Shown here in pieces: positions 1 to 5,317 of a DNA stretch of 7,109 bases; the first letter of the stretch is position 1, and each line of letters starts with the position of its first letter. A program made the position numbers and the translations under genes. Source of the DNA: Nitrospirota bacterium (lineage in GTDB: Bacteria; Nitrospirota; Nitrospiria; Nitrospirales; UBA8639); the NCBI GenBank assembly GCA_029865515.1, contig JAOUGQ010000149.1, forward strand, positions 1-7,109, written 5' to 3'. The notes below the pieces were generated by a model. That model saw only the letters and a list, made by a program, of their open reading frames with translations. It did not search any database and was not told the origin of the DNA.

Positions 1-10
1 CAATACTCAT
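1..10 (-). CDS. Start of an unidentified gene running off the left edge
   Basis: Only the start codon and two further codons (Met-Ser-Ile) are inside the window, so the product cannot be named. The start is supported by a near-perfect Shine-Dalgarno AAGGAGGA on the minus strand (plus positions 21-28), 10 bases from the ATG at 8-10. It lies in the same direction as the cupredoxin gene, 84 bases downstream of its stop codon, so the two could share a transcript. An 8-bp inverted repeat sits directly 5' of the ribosome binding site (separate entry). Confidence 0.6.
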
Positions 11-27
11 GGAACCAAACTCCTCCT

Positions 28-58
28 TACAAACATACTGGATAAATGATTGTTTGTA
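28..58 (-). promoter_or_regulatory. Inverted repeat abutting a ribosome binding site
   Basis: The perfect 8-bp arms TACAAACA (28-35) and TGTTTGTA (51-58) flank a 15-base AT-rich loop. Read on the minus strand, the second arm ends at the AAGGAGGA ribosome binding site of the gene starting at 10, sharing one base with it. It could be an mRNA hairpin in the 5' leader or a dyad operator. Structure is seen; function is inferred. Confidence 0.4.
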
Positions 59-77
59 GCTAAGATGAGAGGATTTC

Positions 78-94
78 CCCTCAAAACAAGAGGG
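78..94 (-). terminator. Weak terminator-like hairpin after the cupredoxin gene
   Basis: The arms CCCTC (78-82) and GAGGG (90-94) with a 7-base loop start immediately after the TAG stop of the cupredoxin gene. No clean U-tract follows on the minus strand. A competing pairing GAGG (69-72) with CCTC (79-82) is possible. It may be a weak terminator, a processing hairpin or chance. Confidence 0.25.
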
Positions 95-577
95 CTACTC
101 TATCATACCCTCATTCTTGTGTACCACGATCGTACCCCGCATCACATGGCCTGGTAAATCGCAAAAATAGGGAAACGTGCCGGGACGAGAAGGGGTGAAC
201 ACAATTTCGGTTTGGCCCCTGGTGGGAAGCAGAACCCGGACAAGACCTTCCTTCGAAAATTGAGGGGCCCCATTTCCACTGAGATTCAGATGAATGTCCG
301 TCAGCAAGGCAACCGGCAGGAAGGCATGCAGTTCAGTATCCAAATTTTTGAGTACTAACCGGGTTTTTTGCCCCACGGTTAATGAGACCATATTGGGACT
401 AAACTCGCGGGATTTAATACTGATAATCACTTCTGTTTCTTGAACATCAGTAGCAGGAGGGAGACTGGCCGATGTTGCTCCTAGACTAATGTCCGGACCT
501 CTGGTTCCGAAAAACGTCAGATTCAGGGCCAGAATCCAGCCGAAAAGGGCGATGAACGAAATCATTGAGGGACTCAT
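95..577 (-). CDS. Membrane-anchored cupredoxin-domain protein
   Basis: This 160-residue protein is likely a periplasmic electron carrier or copper-binding protein. Residues about 5-24 form a hydrophobic signal anchor or signal peptide, and a cupredoxin-like beta domain spans about 48-153. The candidate type 1 copper ligands are visible: His84 in the LHAF segment, then Cys139, His144 and Met146 in CDLPGHVM. The Cys-x4-His-x-Met spacing differs from the plastocyanin arrangement, where Met lies further after His; the base two past Gly148 is not Met, so Met146 is the likely axial ligand. A stretch of about 25 residues between the first His and the Cys strand includes a Gly-rich turn (99-104). Neither the ATG at 577 nor the Met5 codon has a recognisable ribosome binding site, but a TATAAT box lies just upstream (see entry). 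The redox partner is unknown; cytochrome genes lie nearby. The family call is strong, the specific role is open. Confidence 0.88.
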   Translation of the reverse strand: MSPSMISFIALFGWILALNLTFFGTRGPDISLGATSASLPPATDVQETEVIISIKSREFSPNMVSLTVGQKTRLVLKNLDTELHAFLPVALLTDIHLNLSGNGAPQFSKEGLVRVLLPTRGQTEIVFTPSRPGTFPYFCDLPGHVMRGTIVVHKNEGMIE

Positions 578-585
578 AACATTTC

Positions 586-591
586 ATTATA
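586..591 (-). promoter_or_regulatory. Consensus -10 box just upstream of the cupredoxin start
   Basis: A perfect TATAAT is read on the minus strand, with its 3' end 8 bases before the ATG at 577. If used, transcription would begin at or within a few bases of the start codon, giving a leaderless or nearly leaderless mRNA. This fits the missing Shine-Dalgarno. No good -35 hexamer is present at 16-18 bp spacing, so this is a candidate only. Confidence 0.35.
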
Positions 592-652
592 CCGGTTGGC
601 GATTCCGGCGGGAAACGCGCCAATTGAGGGTGCCCCCGTTACCTAAAAATTC

Positions 653-665
653 AAGTCCTGGACTT
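653..665. repeat. Short palindrome in a divergent intergenic region
   Basis: AAGTCC, one central base, then GGACTT forms a perfect 13-bp palindrome between the divergent cupredoxin and small membrane protein genes. Its position would suit an operator, but about one or two such sites are expected by chance in a window of this size. Confidence 0.15.
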
Positions 666-772
666 AAGTGAAAATATGTATTCATGCAAAAAGGCAGGGA
701 GGTGAAGAGAAAAGATCAAGATTGGGAGAAACAGACCGAAAAAATACAGAACTCAACCGGAGACCACTTCCT

Positions 773-946
773 ATGAACCCCTTCGAAGCCTTAATCGGTC
801 ATGACGCGTTTACGATTGCGTTAGGGATCGTTCTGGTAATGAGTGTGCTGGCTTTTGCATGGCTTGATTATCGTCGCACTTCCCGGTTGCCCCACCTCGG
901 GACAGTATTGGTCAAGAACCGGTTAAAGAGTTCGACACGGCCCTGA
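773..946 (+). CDS. Small single-span membrane protein, unidentified
   Basis: The 57-residue product starts at the ATG at 773, 10 bases after a GGAG (759-762). The same frame is open upstream to 668, but that extension is a charged, low-quality stretch and is probably not translated. Residues about 12-31 form one hydrophobic helix (IALGIVLVMSVLAFAW core), followed by a basic segment rich in Arg/Lys (34-55). By the positive-inside rule this suggests an outside N-terminus and a cytoplasmic tail. I do not recognise a family. It is divergent from the cupredoxin gene, with a short hairpin directly after its stop. It resembles in shape the small accessory subunits of membrane respiratory complexes, but nothing in the sequence shows this. 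Confidence 0.45.
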   Translation: MNPFEALIGHDAFTIALGIVLVMSVLAFAWLDYRRTSRLPHLGTVLVKNRLKSSTRP

Positions 947-961
947 CAGGGGATTTCCCTG
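947..961 (+). terminator. Terminator-like hairpin after the small membrane protein
   Basis: The arms CAGGG (947-951) and CCCTG (957-961) with a 5-base loop begin one base after the TGA stop at 944-946. The following sequence is pyrimidine-rich but has no clean T-run, so this is a weak candidate. Confidence 0.3.
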
Positions 962-1115
962 GCTTCTTCGTTGGTCTTCCTCAAGACACTCCATCGAAAA
1001 AACTCTCACTTTTGAAGCTCACATCCCGCAGTGACAGGCCCTGTCCTGCCATATGGGCCGAGGACAAGCATCCCTTAAAAAACTCAACCGGAGCTCCAGG
1101 ACCAGAATGGACGAA

Positions 1116-1319
1116 CTACGTGCGGAGGGAAGCTAATGACCAGGGGAGGGTGGTTGATTCAGTGTGGCGATCGAGAAGATTTCGTTTAAAAGATGCTCGA
1201 AGGCGGAGCCCATGATCCTGACAGATCCCGTGCGACACCTGGTCATGTAACTCCTCAGGGATTGTGCCAATCATTTCCGACTTACCTTCCTGTTGACACC
1301 ATGCACAAATTCGAATCAC
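1116..1319 (-). CDS. Small Cys/His zinc-binding-type protein
   Basis: This 67-residue protein has Cys5-x2-Cys8 (CAWC) and then His30, Cys33 and His36 in an SHGICQDH segment. The CxWC plus HGIC-x2-(C/H) pattern is known to me from short zinc-ribbon-like tails found alone or fused to PAS/response-regulator proteins; four of these residues could bind one zinc ion. The start is GTG, firmly supported by AAGGAG (plus positions 1325-1330) five bases upstream. The tail after about residue 46 is basic and Ser/Thr-rich with no recognisable domain. No membrane segment is present, so it is cytoplasmic. It has its own long, hairpin-containing upstream region rather than sitting in an operon. The Zn-site call is inference from spacing; partner and target (nucleic acid or protein) are unknown. 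Confidence 0.7.
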   Translation of the reverse strand: MIRICAWCQQEGKSEMIGTIPEELHDQVSHGICQDHGLRLRASFKRNLLDRHTESTTLPWSLASLRT

Positions 1320-1339
1320 GCGATCTCCTTTTTTCTTCC

Positions 1340-1361
1340 TGTGTTTATGAGAAGAAACACA
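1340..1361 (-). promoter_or_regulatory. Leader hairpin upstream of the Cys/His protein gene
   Basis: The perfect 7-bp arms TGTGTTT (1340-1346) and AAACACA (1355-1361) enclose an 8-base loop. On the minus-strand transcript the hairpin ends 9 bases before the AAGGAG ribosome binding site of the gene starting at 1319. It could affect mRNA stability or translation; function is inferred. Confidence 0.3.
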
Positions 1362-1551
1362 AGCATCAGATGACTATGCCTTTCATATTCTCAAGACAAC
1401 TGAAAGCAAAAACCAAACCCAAATTTCGCATATCAATTATGTGCTGTATTTATTGGCTTTTTCGGCATTCTCAGGAAATGGTGCCTAATGTATCGAGACA
1501 AAATGATACACGGTTGATTCGAAAGAGATACAAGATTTCAGATTGCAGCTG

Positions 1552-1599
1552 CCGGAGATGACGGGGATGTGGCTCTCCGGGGTTGGTTGATAACCGGAG
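1552..1599 (-). repeat. Overlapping CCGGAG hairpins after the cytochrome lipoprotein gene
   Basis: Three alternating copies, CCGGAG (1552-1557), CTCCGG (1575-1580) and CCGGAG (1594-1599), let the middle copy pair with either neighbour. The upstream pairing is 7 bp (CCGGAGA/TCTCCGG). The element begins about 35 bases 3' of the minus-strand cytochrome stop. It could be a terminator lacking a U-tract, or a pair of exclusive RNA folds. Confidence 0.3.
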
Positions 1600-1633
1600 T
1601 GAGGCTACCATGCGGTGGCATGAGTGGCGTGAC

Positions 1634-1996
1634 TTAGGGCTCTATGAGTAACTGCTTAATCTGGGAGCCCTTTGTGTCGTAGGTTTTTTGCAGCGTGAAT
1701 AAGTGTTCAGTGATGATCTTGGCTTCCTCGGCAGGCATTGCGCTAAAGACAGGCATCGTTCTTTCCTGCCCGGTGTCAGTGGTGATGTAGGTGATGATCG
1801 CTTGCTGGTTTTTTTGTGTAAGGATATTGGCGGGAATCCCATCGAAAAGGTTTCCTGTTCCCTGCTCCCCATGGCACTCAGCACAATGATAATTGAAGAG
1901 TTGCTCTCCTGTGGTGAGGGTTGGATGATCATGCTGATCTTGTGAACATCCAGACACACTCACGAGTATCATGGCCGCTAGCAACAAAGGTCTCAT
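1634..1996 (-). CDS. Lipoprotein cytochrome c, monoheme
   Basis: This 120-residue protein carries a short lipoprotein signal peptide (residues 1-16) with lipobox VSGC, so Cys17 would be lipidated and the protein tethered to a membrane on the periplasmic side. The class I cytochrome c domain spans about 27-102: the heme-binding CAECH puts thioethers at Cys38 and Cys41 and the proximal ligand at His42. Met81 in a TMPVF segment is the likely distal ligand, followed by a C-terminal helix (87-103). Its probable role is one-electron transfer between periplasmic or membrane redox partners. The ATG at 1996 is preceded by a weak AGGGA-type ribosome binding site. It is divergent from selO. The last 15 residues are a polar tail outside the domain. 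Domain call is firm; partner unknown. Confidence 0.9.
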   Translation of the reverse strand: MRPLLLAAMILVSVSGCSQDQHDHPTLTTGEQLFNYHCAECHGEQGTGNLFDGIPANILTQKNQQAIITYITTDTGQERTMPVFSAMPAEEAKIITEHLFTLQKTYDTKGSQIKQLLIEP

Positions 1997-2072
1997 AAGT
2001 TTTCCCTGAATACAGTCGCTTTAAAGCATAAAAATTCCCTGAGGAATAGGTCGGCTTTTTCCGATCTATCTG

Positions 2073-2086
2073 GAGGGTCAACCCTC
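2073..2086. promoter_or_regulatory. Dyad in the divergent region between cytochrome c and selO
   Basis: GAGGGT and ACCCTC, separated by two bases, form a perfect 6+6 dyad centred in the roughly 180-base divergent region. The heptamer GTCAACC (2077-2083) recurs at 2092-2098, 15 bases on. Position and symmetry fit an operator for one or both genes, but no regulator or clear promoter hexamers were identified. Confidence 0.3.
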
Positions 2087-2173
2087 ACCATGTCAACCAT
2101 ACCATTCCCTATGAGTGCCAGCTAGCTGAGCCTGAGGCTTGTGGAAGAAGTGGTGACAGGGGATAATGTCCTC

Positions 2174-3643
2174 ATGAACACACTTGAAAATCTCCAATTC
2201 CACAATACATATGCCTCCTTGCCTGACGTCTTCCATGAACGGGTGAAGCCGACACCCTTTCCCAATCCGCATGTTGTGAGTGCCAATCCAGCGGCAGCCG
2301 AATTGCTCAATATTGATCTCAAGGAATTAACTCGTCCGGAGTTTGCTGAATATTTTTGCGGGGCCAAACTGCTGCCGGGCAGTGATCCCATTGCTATGCT
2401 GTATTCCGGACATCAATTCGGGCATTACGTGCCCCAGCTTGGGGATGGGCGGGCCATCTTGCTGGGAGAGGTGCGAACACAAAAGGGCGAGCGGTGGGAG
2501 CTGCAATTAAAAGGCGCGGGACTCACCAGATTTTCACGCGATGGCGATGGCCGTGCGGTCATGCGCTCGACCATCCGGGAATATTTGTGCGGGGAAGCCA
2601 TGCACGGGTTGGGGATTCCAACCACGAGAAGTCTGTGTATTGTGGCCGGAGAAGAAATTGTGTGGCGTGAAACACCTGAACCGGGGGCCATGCTGCTCCG
2701 GATGGCGCCGACACATGTGCGGTTTGGCAGCTTTGAAGTGTTTTACTACCGCCGCCAACACGAATATTTGAAAACTTTGGCGGACTATGTCATCGAACAG
2801 CATTATCCGCAGTTGGCGGACTCAGAAAATAAATATGCCAGACTGCTGCATGAGGTGGCGGTTCGTACCGGGCATCTGGTCGCCCAGTGGCAAGCCGTGG
2901 GGTGGGCACATGGCGTCCTGAACACCGATAACATGTCGATACTGGGGTTGACGTTGGATTACGGCCCTTTTGGATTTATGGAACGGTATGATCCAACCTT
3001 TATCTGCAATCATTCAGACCATCATGGGCGATATGCCTTCCAGAACCAACCAGACATTGGCTATTGGAATATTCGTGCCCTGGCCAGGGCCCTATCACCA
3101 CTGGTGGAACAAGCCGAGGTAAACACGGCGCCAGAAGTGTATGAAAAGGCGATGCTGGGAAAATATTCCGAATTGATGCGGGCCAAGCTTGGACTGGTCG
3201 AAGCGCACGCGGGAGACGACAAACTCGTGACCGATCTTTTGAATCTCATGGATTCCAGCCGGGTGGATTACACGACTGTGTTCCGGGAGTTAGGCACGGT
3301 TCGCCTGGACAGTCCCTCGGGGCCGTCCGGATTACGTGATCTCTTCCTCCACCGGGAAGCGTTTGATGACTGGACCGCACGCTATCGGGAACGGCTTCGG
3401 GCGGAAAAAAGCGGTGATGATGAGCGCCAAGCCAGAATGAACCAGGTTAACCCCAAATACATCCTTCGCAATCATCTCGCACAACGGGCCATCACCCAAG
3501 CGGTCCAGCAGAAGGATTATTCGGAAATAGATCGATTATTAAACCTGCTCAGTGACCCGTTTACCGAACAATCCGGCATGGAACCCTATGCCGTTCCTTC
3601 TCCTCCGGGAGAACCCCAGATCATCGTCTCCTGCTCCTCGTGA
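2174..3643 (+). CDS. selO: Protein adenylyltransferase SelO (YdiU family)
   Basis: The 489-residue product belongs to the SelO pseudokinase family, which transfers AMP from ATP to Ser/Thr/Tyr of proteins and is linked to redox stress. I chose the ATG at 2174 over the in-frame GTG at 2141 because the protein then begins MNTLENL like typical members, and active-site residues fall at the numbers I recall for characterised bacterial SelO: Lys113 in QLKGAG, Glu136 in STIREYL, Arg176 in LLRMAP, Asp252-Asn253 in NTDNMSILG and Asp262 in LTLDYG. An AGGGG (2157-2161) lies 12 bases upstream. Other hallmarks are the LGDGRA (89-94) and DGDGRA segments and the Cys third from the C-terminus (Cys487, SCSS end), the position that is selenocysteine in vertebrates. 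Length is normal for the family. No signal peptide, so cytoplasmic. Divergent from the cytochrome lipoprotein gene; the YugP-type peptidase gene follows after 104 bases. Confidence 0.97.
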   Translation: MNTLENLQFHNTYASLPDVFHERVKPTPFPNPHVVSANPAAAELLNIDLKELTRPEFAEYFCGAKLLPGSDPIAMLYSGHQFGHYVPQLGDGRAILLGEVRTQKGERWELQLKGAGLTRFSRDGDGRAVMRSTIREYLCGEAMHGLGIPTTRSLCIVAGEEIVWRETPEPGAMLLRMAPTHVRFGSFEVFYYRRQHEYLKTLADYVIEQHYPQLADSENKYARLLHEVAVRTGHLVAQWQAVGWAHGVLNTDNMSILGLTLDYGPFGFMERYDPTFICNHSDHHGRYAFQNQPDIGYWNIRALARALSPLVEQAEVNTAPEVYEKAMLGKYSELMRAKLGLVEAHAGDDKLVTDLLNLMDSSRVDYTTVFRELGTVRLDSPSGPSGLRDLFLHREAFDDWTARYRERLRAEKSGDDERQARMNQVNPKYILRNHLAQRAITQAVQQKDYSEIDRLLNLLSDPFTEQSGMEPYAVPSPPGEPQIIVSCSS

Positions 3644-3652
3644 AGAAAAAAG

Positions 3653-3735
3653 GCCTCCCCGAACAATCTTTTCGCGTAATCAGGAGAAACACGCAAGGAA
3701 CGATACCCTTCTTTGTAAGGAAGGGTAAGGGGAGG
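3653..3735 (+). promoter_or_regulatory. Structured leader that could mask a ribosome binding site
   Basis: Between selO and the peptidase gene, the arms TACCCTTC (3704-3711) and GAAGGGTA (3720-3727) form a perfect 8-bp hairpin with an 8-base loop. Outside it, CCTCCCC (3653-3659) is perfectly complementary to GGGGAGG (3729-3735), the ribosome binding site of the gene starting at 3748. On a selO read-through mRNA the outer pairing would enclose the hairpin and hide the ribosome binding site. Complementarity is seen; regulation is inferred. Confidence 0.35.
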
Positions 3736-3747
3736 TAGAGTAGTTCC

Positions 3748-4431
3748 ATGCGTCTGATTCTTCTCTTCCTCATCTTCATGGGAATCGTGTTGGGACCCCA
3801 ATTATGGGTGTGGTGGGTATTCCGGCAGTATCGCCAACACCGTGACGATCTTCCGGGGACGGGTGGTGAATTAGCGCGTCATTTGCTCAATCGTTTTGGC
3901 CTGCAACAGGTACGTGTGGAACCCACGCCGATCGGGGACCATTACAATCCCGAAACAAAATTAGTCGGGCTGTCTCCCCGATATTACAGCGGCAAATCTC
4001 TAACAGCAGCGGTCATCGCGGCGCATGAAGTGGGCCATGCCTTGCAGGATCATGAAGGCTATGGACTCCTAAAAGATCGGACTCACCTGATCAAATTTGC
4101 GCAGAAAGCCGAAAAGGCCGGTTCGTATCTGATGTTGGGTATTCCGGTGCTGGCGGGGATTACCCGGATTCCCGCGGTGGGCCTGGCCGTGTTGGTCGTG
4201 GCATTTGCGACCATGAGCGTGTCCGCGATGGTGCATCTCATCACCTTTCCCGTTGAATGGAATGCCAGTTTTCGGCGTGCCCTGCCGATTCTCAGGGAAG
4301 GAGGCTATTTGGCTCCTCCGGATTTGCACGGAGCCAGACGTATTCTCAAAGCGGCTGCGCTAACCTATTTGGCTGCGTCACTGTTCAGTCTGGTGAATTT
4401 GTGGCGGTGGATCCGCCTCATCCGGCGGTAA
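3748..4431 (+). CDS. YugP-family membrane zinc metallopeptidase
   Basis: This 227-residue protein matches the neutral zinc metallopeptidase family of Bacillus YugP (Zn_peptidase_2). An N-terminal membrane helix (about 3-25) is followed by a soluble segment with the zinc-binding HEVGH motif at His93-Glu94-His97, continuing into ALQDHEGY. Further hydrophobic helices lie at about 127-168 and 205-222. The FPVEWNAS segment (167-174) corresponds to the family's EFDAS-type signature; Glu170 is a candidate third zinc ligand by analogy, which is inference. The active site probably faces the cytoplasm or the membrane boundary. Substrate is unknown; such peptidases are generally thought to act in envelope protein quality control. 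Length is normal. The ribosome binding site GGGGAGG is strong, but 12 bases from the ATG, which is long. It follows selO and precedes the DUF1614 gene by 184 bases. Confidence 0.92.
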   Translation: MRLILLFLIFMGIVLGPQLWVWWVFRQYRQHRDDLPGTGGELARHLLNRFGLQQVRVEPTPIGDHYNPETKLVGLSPRYYSGKSLTAAVIAAHEVGHALQDHEGYGLLKDRTHLIKFAQKAEKAGSYLMLGIPVLAGITRIPAVGLAVLVVAFATMSVSAMVHLITFPVEWNASFRRALPILREGGYLAPPDLHGARRILKAAALTYLAASLFSLVNLWRWIRLIRR

Positions 4432-4615
4432 AGGTCCGAGCGGGGCACCGTTGGAAAAACCTGAGAACGAAAAGCTGATCATCAAATTTCAGGTCTAGAT
4501 CTCTTTCTCGGCCTCAGGCCTGTTGTTTCACTGATTCAAGGGCCAAGTTCCCTGTATTCTTCTAACACCATTTTTTCATATAAACTAACTGCTTGGCAGA
4601 AGTGGAGTCTCCTTC

Positions 4616-5296
4616 ATGAACGGACGATTGGGCTGCCTTCCGATTTTCCTGTTTCTGGTGCTCCTCTTCCTGCTTCCACTCGTATTTGCCCAATTCATGG
4701 GGCTGGCCCTGGTCAAACTTCGATTGGATCCCTCTGTCGCCATGCTCGTGATCGTGGGAATTTTTCTGGGGAGTGTCGTCAATATTCCCATTACACGAAT
4801 GGTCCGCCAGGATGAAGTGATCGCTCACCCCTACCCCCTCTTCGGCTTTCTGGACATTTGGCCTTACCTTCAACGAAGTCCGCGGGAAACCATCCTGGCC
4901 GTGAATCTGGGTGGCTGCGTCATTCCCACCCTGGTGGCGGTGTATGAAATTCTTCAAATTCTTGGAGACTCCTTGAGCTATCTTTTTCCGATCGTGTTAG
5001 CCGTGGCGATCAATACGGGTGTGTGTTATCGGCTGGCGAAGCCGGTCAAGGGGATCGGTATCGCCATGCCGGCATTGGTGCCCCCCCTGGTCGCAGCGCT
5101 GACAGCACTACTCCTTGCACCCGAGGAAGCGCCGTCGGTAGCCTTCGTGGCGGGAGTGTTCGGTCCCCTCTTGGGCGCTGATGTCTTGCATTTACGGGAG
5201 ATCCCGCGCATCGCCACCGGCATGGCCAGCATCGGGGGTGCCGGCACCTTTGACGGCATCGTCCTTTCCGGAATTCTGGCCGCATACCTTGCTTGA
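4616..5296 (+). CDS. DUF1614 family integral membrane protein
   Basis: This 226-residue protein is almost entirely hydrophobic, with about seven membrane segments (roughly 8-30, 40-58, 92-113, 120-140, 148-168, 172-190, 204-226). Motifs I associate with DUF1614 are visible: VNIPIT (55-60), VNLGGCVIP (96-104), FGPLLGADVLHL (182-193) and ASIGGAGTFDGI (204-215). The intramembrane polar positions (Asn56, Asn97, Asp189, Asp213) and the Gly-rich last helix suggest a transporter or membrane enzyme, but I know of no established function. The ATG at 4616 is supported by GGAG (4604-4607) at 8 bases. A TATAAA (4579-4584) upstream could be a -10 box, without a good -35, so it may have its own promoter or be read from the peptidase gene. 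It converges on the DsrE-family gene with only 21 bases between stops. Confidence 0.9.
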   Translation: MNGRLGCLPIFLFLVLLFLLPLVFAQFMGLALVKLRLDPSVAMLVIVGIFLGSVVNIPITRMVRQDEVIAHPYPLFGFLDIWPYLQRSPRETILAVNLGGCVIPTLVAVYEILQILGDSLSYLFPIVLAVAINTGVCYRLAKPVKGIGIAMPALVPPLVAALTALLLAPEEAPSVAFVAGVFGPLLGADVLHLREIPRIATGMASIGGAGTFDGIVLSGILAAYLA

Positions 5297-5317
5297 CCTG
5301 TCGCAACAAGAAGGAAC

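Larger units (their letters stand above)
1320..1633. other. Gene-free interval with several inverted repeats
   Basis: This AT-rich stretch lies between the cytochrome lipoprotein stop and the start of the small Cys/His protein, both on the minus strand. I see no convincing gene. It holds four perfect inverted repeats: TGTGTTT/AAACACA (1340-1361), TGTATC/GATACA (1489-1510), CCGGAGA/TCTCCGG (1552-1580) and CTCCGG/CCGGAG (1575-1599), plus CATGC/GCATG with a 4-base loop (about 1610-1623). No promoter with two good hexamers was found on the minus strand. It may be a structured leader or 3' region of the flanking genes. Confidence 0.4.

Noticed and set aside
668..772. N-terminal extension of the small membrane protein
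   Set aside because: The extension is highly charged and low-quality, and the internal ATG at 773 has a GGAG at acceptable distance.
750..1093. 13-base direct repeat AACTCAACCGGAG at 750-762 and 1081-1093
   Set aside because: One repeat of this length is not surprising by chance in a 7 kb window, and no flanking similarity extends it.
1193..1561. Plus-strand open frame of 122 codons
   Set aside because: It overlaps the well-supported minus-strand Cys/His gene, its protein is compositionally odd with no domain, and it runs through the inverted-repeat region.
2141..2173. Upstream GTG start for selO
   Set aside because: It adds 11 residues not typical of the family and shifts the active-site residues away from the expected numbering; ATG 2174 fits exactly.
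4510..4528. GGCC-TCA-GGCC followed by T-rich sequence as terminator of the peptidase gene
   Set aside because: A 4-bp stem with an interrupted T-run is too weak to call.
4562..4957. Minus-strand open frame of 131 codons
   Set aside because: It is antisense to the DUF1614 gene; its His/Gln/Lys-rich protein is what the opposite strand of a hydrophobic gene gives.
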